A stretch of DNA of 16,622 nucleotides. Source: SIAJ01 sp036266155. GTDB lineage: Bacteria > Planctomycetota > Planctomycetia > Gemmatales > Gemmataceae. The stretch covers positions 1 through 16,622 of the forward strand of contig DATANR010000101.1 in the NCBI GenBank assembly GCA_036266155.1, given 5' to 3'. Below the pieces are notes generated by a model, which was not told the DNA's origin, ran no database searches, and saw only the letters and a program-made list of their open reading frames with translations. The position numbers and the translations under genes are program-made. Of this stretch, positions 1 through 7,382 are shown in pieces. Every line of letters begins with the position of its first letter. The stretch's first letter is position 1.

Positions 1-1007
1 TCGGTGCGTAGGCCCCGGCCTTCTTTGGGGTACTGCTTGATCTTGCTGCTCTTGTAGTCCACGTGCAGCGATGGAGTGACCCCATCGGTCAGGACGCGCG
101 TGCGAAAGCGGCTCGGCGTGTCCCGGCGCACGCGCCGCGCGCAGATCAATTGCACTTGATCCGGTCGGCCCAGGTCCAGGTTCTCGCGGATCACCTCCTC
201 GAAGAAGATGCGACCCGTGTGCGGACGATCGAGCACCTGCGTTAGCGAAAACTCGGCCTGCAGGATCGACACGTGGTAACGATAACCGGCCTGGCGATCG
301 GCCGCCGTGTACGGATGCGGTAATTTCGCCAGCCACTTGCGCAACAGCGCATCAATCTTGGCTGCCGACAGGCCGTCACAGATCTCTGGCAAACGCTTGG
401 GGTCAGCGCACGAAAGGCTGCCGTTATCGAGCGGTTCGAAAGCGCTCCCTTCCTTGGCCAGTTGCCGTTTGGCATATTCGTGCCCGTTGATGCACAGCTT
501 GGCGTTGTACGGGAAGTACGTGCAGACCTTCAGGAAGAATGGACCGAAGTCGTCATCGATGCCGTAGAAGTAGAACTGCTTCACCGGCGTGGCGCTTTTG
601 ACGATCCAAGCGTACTTCTTACCGTTGCTACCGGTGCGTTTCTCGATGCGGAAGACGGTGGCCATCTCCTGAGCCTGGCCGAGAAACAGCACGCCTTCGG
701 TGCCAGGGAAACGCGCCCGATACTCGGCGGCGACATCGTCCTTGCGTTGGCCCTTGCGAAACTGGACGACCGGAATGCCGTGCCGCGCGACCAAGTCATC
801 GACCTGCGGCAAATAGGCGTTAGTCATGACCCCCATCAAGGACGACGACGCCACCGGTTGGCCGCGATGGTAGCGGAAGAAGCAGGCGGCTTGCTGCTCA
901 GTCTGCAGTTTCGGCTGGTAGACATTGAGATATATCCGATCGATGCCCTCGACTTCGAGAGTGACGTGATTGCGCAGGACATCAGCCACGCTGCGAGGTA
1001 CACTCAT
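1..1007 (-). CDS. Uncharacterised protein, N-terminal 335 residues, runs off the left edge
   Basis: An open frame with no stop runs leftward from an ATG at 1007-1005 to the window edge, so the C-terminus is missing. The start MSVPRSVADVLRN is preceded by GGAG about seven bases upstream. No signal peptide or membrane segment is visible. Conserved-looking stretches are HVTLEVEGIDRIYLNVYQP near residues 14-32, FFRYHRGQPVASS near 42-54, and DDDFGPFFLKVCTYFPYNA followed by KLCINGHEYAKRQ near 155-190. I recall similar proteins annotated only as hypothetical in distant phyla such as Actinobacteria, which would fit horizontal spread, but I cannot confirm this and assign no function. I see no recognisable transposase catalytic triad or helicase motif. 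The structured leader at 1011-1107 and the tRNA fragment at 1376-1417 make a mobile or accessory origin plausible. Plus-strand frames opposite it look like shadows. I am confident it is coding and unsure of its role. Confidence 0.8.
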   Translation of the reverse strand, partial: MSVPRSVADVLRNHVTLEVEGIDRIYLNVYQPKLQTEQQAACFFRYHRGQPVASSSLMGVMTNAYLPQVDDLVARHGIPVVQFRKGQRKDDVAAEYRARFPGTEGVLFLGQAQEMATVFRIEKRTGSNGKKYAWIVKSATPVKQFYFYGIDDDFGPFFLKVCTYFPYNAKLCINGHEYAKRQLAKEGSAFEPLDNGSLSCADPKRLPEICDGLSAAKIDALLRKWLAKLPHPYTAADRQAGYRYHVSILQAEFSLTQVLDRPHTGRIFFEEVIRENLDLGRPDQVQLICARRVRRDTPSRFRTRVLTDGVTPSLHVDYKSSKIKQYPKEGRGLRT

Positions 1008-1010
1008 GAT

Positions 1011-1107
1011 TGGCTCCGGTCGACGCCGATCCTCCGGGATCACTACCGCCTTGAGCGGTTCAATCATTGAGGCTGCGCCAGCAGACCTCGCCGATCGACC
1101 GGAGCCA
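1011..1107 (-). promoter_or_regulatory. Multi-stem structured leader just upstream of the left-edge gene
   Basis: A perfect 13-base inverted repeat, TGGCTCCGGTCGA (1011-1023) and its complement (1095-1107), encloses three further hairpins. These are 1028-1041 (5-bp stem, 4-base loop), 1045-1059 (5-bp stem, 5-base loop) and 1069-1089 (8-bp stem with one bulged A and a 4-base loop). Together they form a closed four-way, cloverleaf-like fold. It ends three bases before the start codon at 1007, and the outer stem contains the GGAG that would serve as ribosome binding site, so in a minus-strand transcript the site would be sequestered. It could be a regulatory leader RNA, a separate small RNA, or the structured end of a mobile element. 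It lacks a TTCRA T-loop, so it is not a tRNA. The pairing is read directly from the sequence; the function is inference. Confidence 0.5.
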
Positions 1108-1145
1108 TTCTTATTGACACCGACCCCAAACATGCCTCGTCGGTC

Positions 1146-1160
1146 TGAGGCACAGCCTCA
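1146..1160. repeat. Short perfect inverted repeat, 6-bp stem and 3-base loop
   Basis: TGAGGC and GCCTCA are separated by ACA. The sequence lies about 40 bases beyond the multi-stem leader and resembles part of its third hairpin, which begins GAGGCTGC at 1069. It may belong to the same structured element or be a small protein-binding site. It is too short to interpret further. Confidence 0.35.
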
Positions 1161-1375
1161 TTAGCTGTCGATCCGGTATTCGCTCGAGTCCGAGACGGAC
1201 GTGGGCAGGACTACGAATCGTCTCTCAGCGACTGATACCGCGTGCAGGCTTGTGCGGGGAATAACCTGCGAATCCTGAAAAAGGTGGACGGAAACGTGCG
1301 ATCCGTGTAAGAGATGTAGTGTGTAAGTTTTCTGCTTGTCCAAATTTGCGTAAAAAGCACTGATGGACTGGGAGT

Positions 1376-1417
1376 TTCGGGACCAGGAGGTCGCAGGTTC
1401 AAATCCGGTCAGCCCGA
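1376..1417 (+). pseudogene. tRNA-Pro(CGG) remnant, 3' half only
   Basis: The 3' half of a tRNA is present with canonical spacing. There is a 7-base anticodon loop TTCGGGA (1376-1382, anticodon CGG), a 3' anticodon strand CCAGG (1383-1387), and a 5-base variable loop AGGTC (1388-1392). The T-stem is GCAGG (1393-1397), the T-loop TTCAAAT (1398-1404) and the return strand CCGGT (1405-1409) with one A-G mismatch. The acceptor strand is CAGCCCG (1410-1416), followed by discriminator A. No matching 5' acceptor strand CGGGCTG or D-arm lies upstream, and GGAGT before the loop does not pair with CCAGG. It therefore cannot form a full tRNA. It may be a decayed gene or a tRNA-derived attachment-site fragment left by an integrating element. 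Confidence 0.6.
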
Positions 1418-1559
1418 TTCATTTTGCAGAAACCACTGCACCAAACTCTTGCGTCCTAATGCAGCCTCCTAGAAAGGCGCCCGAACCATCCGCTTTTCGA
1501 GGCGCATGTCGATCTCATAAGACGAGAATCATCCCCCCGTAGGCTCGGAGTCGCGGTTC

Positions 1560-3416
1560 ATGAGCCCCGCGTCCGACTCTCCTAAGCCAGCAGATCGCAA
1601 CCGCTTGAGCCGAGGGGTGATCGCTTCCGTCCTGTTGGTCCTCGTTGTCGCATTGTCGATCTATTGGTTCTACCCCCGTCCCCAAACACAGGGGGTGACG
1701 GATCCGTTTCCAATTCCTCCATTGTCGGTAAGCCCTTACCTGAACACCAAGCCGGATGTCGCATACGTCGGCAGCGAAGCGTGTCGCCATTGTCACCCAA
1801 ACGAGCATGCTTCTTTCCGCCGCACCGGCATGGGTCGCTCGGCAGCCGCGATCGACCCAAACCAACTGCCGCCGGATGCCAATTTTGATCACCCGGTGTC
1901 CAAGCGACGATATCAAGTGCACCGCCAGGACGATCGGCTCTGGCACCGCGAATCGCTCCTGACCGGCGGAACGAGTGCGATCGTTCTCAATGACGTTCCC
2001 CTTACGCACGTGGTCGGGTCCGGAACGCATGCGCACACGTTTCTAGCGGAGATTGATGGGTTCCTCGTTGAATCACCCATCACGTGGTATACCTCCCGGA
2101 AAGCCTGGGCCATGTCCCCGGGTTTCGACCGAGCCGAGCACGCCGGTTTTCAACGCCCTGTCAATGAAACGTGCTTGTTCTGTCACACGGGCCGATTCGA
2201 AGTGATCGCGCACAGCGACCACCGCAGCAAAATCACTGAACCGGCCATCAGTTGCGAGCGCTGTCACGGGCCCGGGCAACTCCACGTCCAGCATCATTCC
2301 TCGAAGCAGTCCGCTCGACGAGTCGATGCGGGAGGCGATGAAACCATCGTCAATCCGTCGCGCTTGCCGCGGGCTCTCGCCGAAGCGGTTTGTCAGCAGT
2401 GCCACTTGCAAGCCAGCGCTTTGGTTCCGGCGCGCGGTCGCAAGCCGTCGGATTATCGGCCGGGCCTCGCTCTCGAGGAGTTTCGCCACGACTATCGGCT
2501 CGAGGTAGACAATGTGCCGGTCAAGGTCGTCGGCCACGTCGAACAGTTGCGGCTGAGCCGATGTTACCAGGCATCGTCCATGACCTGTGTGACATGCCAC
2601 GATCCGCATCACGAGCCGGAACTCGCTCAACGCGATCAGCACTATCAGGCCGTCTGCGTCTCATGCCACAAGCCTGCCCAGTGCAGGGTGGATACGCAGG
2701 TTCGAAAGAAGCAGAGCCCGGGCAACCGCTGCATCCAGTGCCATATGCCGCAGGCAACAACCGAAGTTGAACACGTGGCCTTCACGCACCACCGGATCGG
2801 CAAGCAGTTCGAGTCGCCCCAGGCTTCTTCGCAGCAGGCCGGCGACCTTCGGCCCGTCCTGACGTTGCCAACGTTGACCGAGGTGGATCGCAAGCGTTCG
2901 TTGGGACTCGGCTACCTCGAGGCGGCAAACCGATCGAGCGACCAGTCCGCGAGTCGAGGATATGCGCAAAAAGCTCTGGATTTGCTCTCAACGGTTCGTG
3001 ATGCCGGCTTGCGCGATTCCCTCGTCGACGCGGGTTTGGCGGACGCGCATTCCCTCCTCCACCTTGATGCCACGAAGTACGCCGAGGCGGCGCTGGCACA
3101 TCCAGATTTGCCTGCCCGAGAGCGCTGCACGGTGATGCTTCAGTACGCCCAAATGCTGGCCAAGCAATCGCGATTGGATGAGGCCGTCGCTACGTTGCAC
3201 GAACTGCAAAAATTGCGACGAATGGCCGTCGACTCTCTGACGCTGGCCGATTGCGAACGAGCCCAGGGCAACACCGCCGAGAGCATCGCCGCGTTCGAAC
3301 AAGCCGTTCGCATCAATCCGCGATTGTGGAAAGTGCACCGGATGCTGGCAGAGCATTATCGCCGGCTGGGTAACAATGAAAAAGCAGCGTGGCACGAGGC
3401 GCGGGCCGTGCCGTGA
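1560..3416 (+). CDS. Membrane-anchored multihaem c-type cytochrome with C-terminal TPR repeats
   Basis: A 618-residue protein that probably carries electrons outside the cytoplasmic membrane. An N-terminal signal anchor (about residues 19-37, hydrophobic IASVLLVLVVALSIYWF) follows a short basic stretch. Seven CxxCH haem sites are visible: CRHCH (75), CLFCH (205), CERCH (232), CQQCH (278), CVTCH (343), CVSCH (366) and CIQCH (391). Extra histidines such as THHRIG after the last site could be distal ligands. The layout resembles cytochrome c554-type multihaem proteins fused to TPRs, common in Planctomycetota and Acidobacteria. Residues about 435-618 are helical, with TPR-like repeats clearest at the C-terminus (RAQGNTAESIAAFEQAVRI). 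The ATG at 1560 has GGAG nine bases upstream. It stands alone, about 130 bases before the next gene. No catalytic haem can be identified, so a reductase role is open. Confidence 0.88.
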   Translation: MSPASDSPKPADRNRLSRGVIASVLLVLVVALSIYWFYPRPQTQGVTDPFPIPPLSVSPYLNTKPDVAYVGSEACRHCHPNEHASFRRTGMGRSAAAIDPNQLPPDANFDHPVSKRRYQVHRQDDRLWHRESLLTGGTSAIVLNDVPLTHVVGSGTHAHTFLAEIDGFLVESPITWYTSRKAWAMSPGFDRAEHAGFQRPVNETCLFCHTGRFEVIAHSDHRSKITEPAISCERCHGPGQLHVQHHSSKQSARRVDAGGDETIVNPSRLPRALAEAVCQQCHLQASALVPARGRKPSDYRPGLALEEFRHDYRLEVDNVPVKVVGHVEQLRLSRCYQASSMTCVTCHDPHHEPELAQRDQHYQAVCVSCHKPAQCRVDTQVRKKQSPGNRCIQCHMPQATTEVEHVAFTHHRIGKQFESPQASSQQAGDLRPVLTLPTLTEVDRKRSLGLGYLEAANRSSDQSASRGYAQKALDLLSTVRDAGLRDSLVDAGLADAHSLLHLDATKYAEAALAHPDLPARERCTVMLQYAQMLAKQSRLDEAVATLHELQKLRRMAVDSLTLADCERAQGNTAESIAAFEQAVRINPRLWKVHRMLAEHYRRLGNNEKAAWHEARAVP

Positions 3417-3545
3417 GCGTCGCCGCCATCATCGCGGCCGTCGACCACTCATTCCCTGAAAAATCCCATCACGTTCGGAGCCGGTTCCGGGTAAACTCTC
3501 CTTGGTGAATTGCCCGCCGCTGTTTCACGCCTGGCTCGTTTCTGT

Positions 3546-5495
3546 ATGCGTCGAATCGCTTTCATCGCTTTAGTCCTCGCCGGGCCCTTGTGCGCTGCCG
3601 ACCCGGAGCCGCACTGGTCGCTGCAACCGCGCTCGCACCCAACCATTCCCGCGAACCGTAGCCCGGCGTTTGCGATCCGGAATCCCATCGATGCATTTAT
3701 TTTGGCTGGGCTGGCGAAGGAAGGTCTGACGCTGGCGCCGGAGGCCGATCGGGCAACGCTGATTCGACGGGTGACTTTCGATCTGATCGGTCTTCCACCG
3801 TCACCGATTGAGATGGAAGCATTTCAGAACGATCCTTCGCCCAATGCGTATGAGCAACTGGTGGATCGGCTTCTCGCGTCGCACCACTATGGCGAGAAGT
3901 GGGGACGGTACTGGCTCGATGTCGTGCGTTATTCGGAGACGGAGGGGTTCGAGTACGATCGTCATCGGTCCGGAGCGTGGCGTTATCGGGACTATGTGAT
4001 TGATGCGTTCAACCGCGACAAGCCATATGACCGATTCGTGTTGGAGCAACTCGCCGGCGACGAGATTGATGCGACGAACGAAGAACTCCATATCGCGGCC
4101 GGCTTCAATCGCCTTGGACCGGTGCGGCGCAACGCCGGCAACCAGGAACTCGCCTTCAGCCGCAATGAAGTGATGACGGAGATGGCCGACGCGACCGGCG
4201 CCGTGTTTCTCGGTTTGACAGTAGCGTGCGCTCGTTGTCACGATCACAAGTTCGACGGCATCACACTGGACGATTATTACTGCTTCCAATCGTTCTGGGC
4301 GGCGACGCAAGAACACGACATCGTTAGAGCGAGTCCGGCCGAGCAGGCCGCATGGAAGGCGAAGACGGACAAGATTCAAGCCGAGATCAAGAAGGCGCAA
4401 AAGGCATCCGCCGCGGCGACTGGCGACGCGCGGGATCAACTGGAGGCCAAAACGAAAGAGTTGGAAGCAACGTTGCCGCCCCCGCTGGCGGCCGTCTGCA
4501 CGGTGCGCAATGTCGCCAAGGAGCGAACGCCGGTCCACGTGCTCAAACGCGGCAACACGGACAAGAAAGGCCGAGCCGTCGGGCCGAAATTACTGGGCAT
4601 TGGCTTCGTCGAAAAGGCTTCGGAGTTGCCGGCCGATGCTGCCAATCCGCGGACGACGCTGGCAACGGCGATTGTTCAGCCTGATAACCCGCTGACCGCA
4701 CGCGTGATGGTGAACCGCGTCTGGCAGGGACATTTCGGTTCGGGAATCGTCAACACCGCGAACGACTTCGGAGTCAATGGCGGACGGCCGAGCCATTTAG
4801 AGTTGCTCGATTGGCTCGCGAATGAGTTTGTCGCCAGTGGCTGGAGCATCAAGCAGGTGCACCGGCTGATCATGGTCAGCAGCACCTATCGACAGGCTTC
4901 GCCACATCCTGCAATGCAAGCCGCCTCTGCCAAAGATCCCGACAACCGATTGCTTTGGCAGTTCCCTCGCCGGCGTCTGACCGCCGAAGACGTTCGTGAC
5001 TCGATACTCATGCTCGCGGGTCAGTTGAACCTGGCCTGCGGTGGACCGAGCGTTGTCGTGCCCGTCGACGGCGACCTCGTGAAGTTGCTCTATGCTCCGT
5101 CGCAATGGGCCGTCACTACCAACCGCGAGGAACACGATCGACGCTCGGTTTATCTGCTCGCCAAGAGAAACCTGCGGTTACCCTTCATGGAAGCGTTCGA
5201 CCAGCCGGACGCGGCAACGAGTTGTTCCCGCCGGGAATCGAGCACACATGCGTTGCAAGCACTTGAACTTTTGAACGGGACGCTCGCGAACAATCTGGCG
5301 AACGCTTTCGCGGCTCGGCTTAAGCGTGAAGCAACCGGCCCGGATTCCCAGATTGACTTGGCGTTCAGACTGGCCGCCAGCCGACCACCGACGGCACGCG
5401 AGCGGGAATTGGCCGTCGAGTTTCTGCGGACGAGGCCGCTGCGCGAGTTCGCCTTGGCGATGTTCAATCTGAATGCCTTCCTCTATGTGAATTGA
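3546..5495 (+). CDS. Secreted PSCyt2-PSD1 protein (DUF1549/DUF1553)
   Basis: A planctomycete-type exported protein of 649 residues. I chose the ATG at 3546 because it gives a clean Sec signal peptide, MRRIAFIALVLAGPLCA, cut before ADPEPHWSLQ. An in-frame TTG at 3510 would add twelve residues that spoil the signal, and no strong ribosome site precedes either. PSCyt2 (DUF1549) covers about residues 40-260, with IDAFILAGLAKEGL, FDLIGLPPSP and a c-haem motif CARCHDHKFD at 228-237. A charged, lysine/alanine-rich coiled segment lies near 279-320. PSD1 (DUF1553) covers about 360-640 (NPLTARVMVNRVWQGHFGSG, ANDFGVNGGRPSHLELLDWL). The usual N-terminal PSCyt1 cytochrome domain is absent, making the protein shorter than the common 800-1000 residue form. 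It is followed after 3 bases by DUF1501, the standard pairing. Its biochemical function is unknown. Confidence 0.92.
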   Translation: MRRIAFIALVLAGPLCAADPEPHWSLQPRSHPTIPANRSPAFAIRNPIDAFILAGLAKEGLTLAPEADRATLIRRVTFDLIGLPPSPIEMEAFQNDPSPNAYEQLVDRLLASHHYGEKWGRYWLDVVRYSETEGFEYDRHRSGAWRYRDYVIDAFNRDKPYDRFVLEQLAGDEIDATNEELHIAAGFNRLGPVRRNAGNQELAFSRNEVMTEMADATGAVFLGLTVACARCHDHKFDGITLDDYYCFQSFWAATQEHDIVRASPAEQAAWKAKTDKIQAEIKKAQKASAAATGDARDQLEAKTKELEATLPPPLAAVCTVRNVAKERTPVHVLKRGNTDKKGRAVGPKLLGIGFVEKASELPADAANPRTTLATAIVQPDNPLTARVMVNRVWQGHFGSGIVNTANDFGVNGGRPSHLELLDWLANEFVASGWSIKQVHRLIMVSSTYRQASPHPAMQAASAKDPDNRLLWQFPRRRLTAEDVRDSILMLAGQLNLACGGPSVVVPVDGDLVKLLYAPSQWAVTTNREEHDRRSVYLLAKRNLRLPFMEAFDQPDAATSCSRRESSTHALQALELLNGTLANNLANAFAARLKREATGPDSQIDLAFRLAASRPPTARERELAVEFLRTRPLREFALAMFNLNAFLYVN

Positions 5496-5498
5496 CCG

Positions 5499-6899
5499 AT
5501 GCATCGCATCATGCCACGCAATCGACGCGAATTCCTGACCGATGCCTTTGGCGGCTTCGGGGCGCTTGCTTTGACATCGTTTCTCGCGGAGCAGGCAGAC
5601 GCCGCCGATCCGCTGGCGACGAAGAAGCCGCATTTCCCCGCGAAGGCTCGCAGCGTCATCTTCCTCTACATGGCCGGCGGGCCGAGCCACCTTGACACCT
5701 TTGATCCCAAGCCGCTGCTCAACAAGCTGAACGGCCAGCCACGGCCGGCGGAGTTCGGCGAGGCGAAATATCAGTTCGTGCCCAAGGGGGCGAAGCTGCT
5801 TGGCTCGGCCCGCAAGTTCACAAAGCACGGCCGTAGCGGCATCGACGTCTCGGACTTGTTTCCCCATACGGCGAAGTGCATCGACGACCTTGCCGTGGTC
5901 CGCTCGTGCTATTGCGACAAGGTTGTTCACTCTGCCGCTCAATATGAATTGTTCAGCGGCCGCGTGACGCCCGGCTTCCCGAGTGTGGGCTCATGGATCG
6001 TCTATGGCCTCGGATCGGAAAGCCAATCGCTGCCGAGCTATATGGTGATGCCCGATCCGCATGGCGCTCTCGAAGGTGGGCAGCCTATGTACGCGAACGG
6101 CTTCCTGCCGGCTGTCTATCAGCCCACCATGCTCGGCGGCGGCCCACGGCCGATCCGCAATCTCGATCTGCCGCCCGGCATCAAGCCCGAGGATCGGCAG
6201 AAGACGGTGAAGCTGATTCGCGATCTGAATGAAGCGGCTGGCGATGTAGACGACGAGTTGGCCGCGCGCATTCGATCCTACGAACTCGCTTTCAAGATGC
6301 AGACGGAAGCGCCCGAGTTGTTTGACCTTGCCAACGAAAAGCAGGAAACGCTCGACCTCTACGGCATCGGCACGAAACCGACGGATGATTATGGGCGACG
6401 TTGCCTACTGGCCCGCCGATTCGTGGAAAAAGGCGTCCGTTTCATCGTCGTCGTGTCCGGAGGCGGGGCCGGGAACATGCAGTGGGATGCGCACAAGGAC
6501 ATCGAGGAAAACCACAAACGCATGGCCGGCCAGACCGACAAGCCGGTCGCGGGGCTATTGACCGATTTGAAGCGGCGTGGCTTGCTTGATTCAACATTGG
6601 TGTTGTGGGGCGGCGAGTTCGGACGTTCGCCGGAAGCTCAGGATGGCGTTGGCCGCGACCACCATAATCTCGGCTTCACGATGTGGTTGGCCGGCGGTGG
6701 AATCAAGGGCGGTCGGTCGGTCGGCGCCACCGACGCTATTGGGCTCAAAGCCGTCGAAGACCCGTACCACGTTCGCGACATCCACACGACGATCCTGCAT
6801 CAACTCGGCCTCGACCAGGAGAAACTGACATTTCCGCACCTCGGCCGCCGCGAACGGCTCACGCTCGTGGAAGGGAAGGTCATCAAGCAGATCGTGTGA
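5499..6899 (+). CDS. DUF1501 family protein, Tat-exported, alkaline-phosphatase/sulfatase-like fold
   Basis: A 466-residue DUF1501 (PF07394) protein. The N-terminus has a twin-arginine-type signal, PRNRREFLTDAFGGFGALAL, ending near AEQADAADP, so it is probably exported folded. Family landmarks are IFLYMAGGPSHLDTFDPKP at about 54-72, LVLWGGEFGRSPEAQ at 367-381, GRDHH at 385-389, and a C-terminal HTTILHQLGLD. The fold is related to the alkaline phosphatase/sulfatase superfamily, with acidic and histidine residues placed as metal ligands, but the substrate is unknown. It starts 3 bases after the PSD1 gene stop and is almost certainly co-transcribed with it. Another ATG at 5511 gives MPRNRREFL, the more usual beginning for this family, so the start could be four codons later. 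Nothing looks truncated. Confidence 0.93.
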   Translation: MHRIMPRNRREFLTDAFGGFGALALTSFLAEQADAADPLATKKPHFPAKARSVIFLYMAGGPSHLDTFDPKPLLNKLNGQPRPAEFGEAKYQFVPKGAKLLGSARKFTKHGRSGIDVSDLFPHTAKCIDDLAVVRSCYCDKVVHSAAQYELFSGRVTPGFPSVGSWIVYGLGSESQSLPSYMVMPDPHGALEGGQPMYANGFLPAVYQPTMLGGGPRPIRNLDLPPGIKPEDRQKTVKLIRDLNEAAGDVDDELAARIRSYELAFKMQTEAPELFDLANEKQETLDLYGIGTKPTDDYGRRCLLARRFVEKGVRFIVVVSGGGAGNMQWDAHKDIEENHKRMAGQTDKPVAGLLTDLKRRGLLDSTLVLWGGEFGRSPEAQDGVGRDHHNLGFTMWLAGGGIKGGRSVGATDAIGLKAVEDPYHVRDIHTTILHQLGLDQEKLTFPHLGRRERLTLVEGKVIKQIV

Positions 6900-7382
6900 C
6901 TTGTGAACCGTCAAGTCATGAATGAAGTTGGAGTCCCGGCTCTAACGGTCTATTCCGCCGAAGGGTGAGACTTGAACTCCAAGTTTTAGCTTTGACACGA
7001 CACGAGTGCGGCAAGCCTGGAGTACCGAACGTTTGGCATCCAGAAGTGGAAACGTTGTTTCGTTCGCGGTTACGTTTTGTTTGGGCGGAACGCCACCCGA
7101 CACCGCGCCATGACATCGGCATAAGTATCTGTCGATATGCACTTTATAGCCGATGCAGTCGCGCGACCGTATTATGAGAAATACGTTCAGGGGGGTGTGC
7201 GCGGCGTGAACGCATCGCTTTTGGCGTCGTGAAACGAATTCCGGCCCTTGGCACGAGTCCCCTGTTAAGTCTTCAATCAGAATTTGAAGTCCCCGCATGA
7301 GATCGATCATGTCGTCGAGGCGACGACACTCGACGAGGTGACGCCGCCGAAAACCGAAAGGAAAAAGCCGACCCCAAAATGA
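6900..7382. other. Convergent intergenic gap between two PSD modules
   Basis: About 480 bases between the end of DUF1501 (plus) and the end of DUF1552 (minus). I see no coding frame with family resemblance or domain-like composition. Possible weak stem structures are ACTTG-AACTC-CAAGT running into TTTT (near 6970-6986), an imperfect CTTCAA/TTGAAG stem near 7271-7289, and a better 8-bp hairpin at 7312-7336. Both operons must terminate here, but no textbook intrinsic terminator with a long T-run is present on either strand. The region is less GC-rich than its neighbours and may hold remnants of a lost gene. Confidence 0.5.
7312..7336 (-). terminator. Hairpin beyond the DUF1552 stop, possible transcription end
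   Basis: TCGTCGAG (7312-7319) and CTCGACGA (7329-7336) form a perfect 8-bp stem with a 9-base loop, about 47 bases beyond the stop of the minus-strand operon. No T-tract follows on the minus strand, so it is not a classical intrinsic terminator. It could be an RNA 3'-end stabiliser or a chance GC-rich repeat. Confidence 0.25.

Larger units (their letters stand above)
1008..1559. other. Non-coding interval between the left-edge gene and the multihaem cytochrome gene
   Basis: About 550 bases without a credible gene. It holds the multi-stem leader (1011-1107), a small perfect inverted repeat TGAGGC-ACA-GCCTCA (1146-1160), and a tRNA-Pro 3' half (1376-1417). The rest, about 1161-1370 and 1422-1545, shows no clear gene or repeat. 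The short minus-strand frames over 1161-1402 have no family resemblance, and the one covering the tRNA remnant is the usual antisense artefact seen over tRNA genes. Confidence 0.6.

Noticed and set aside
462..1070. 202-residue plus-strand open frame opposite the left-edge gene
   Set aside because: It has no signal, domain or family resemblance and lies over a convincing minus-strand coding frame with a ribosome site; it is a GC-driven shadow.
6928..6990. Possible second tRNA fragment on the minus strand (GGAGTTCAAGTCTC)
   Set aside because: It has a T-loop-like TTCAAGT but only three T-stem pairs and no other tRNA arms; too weak to call.
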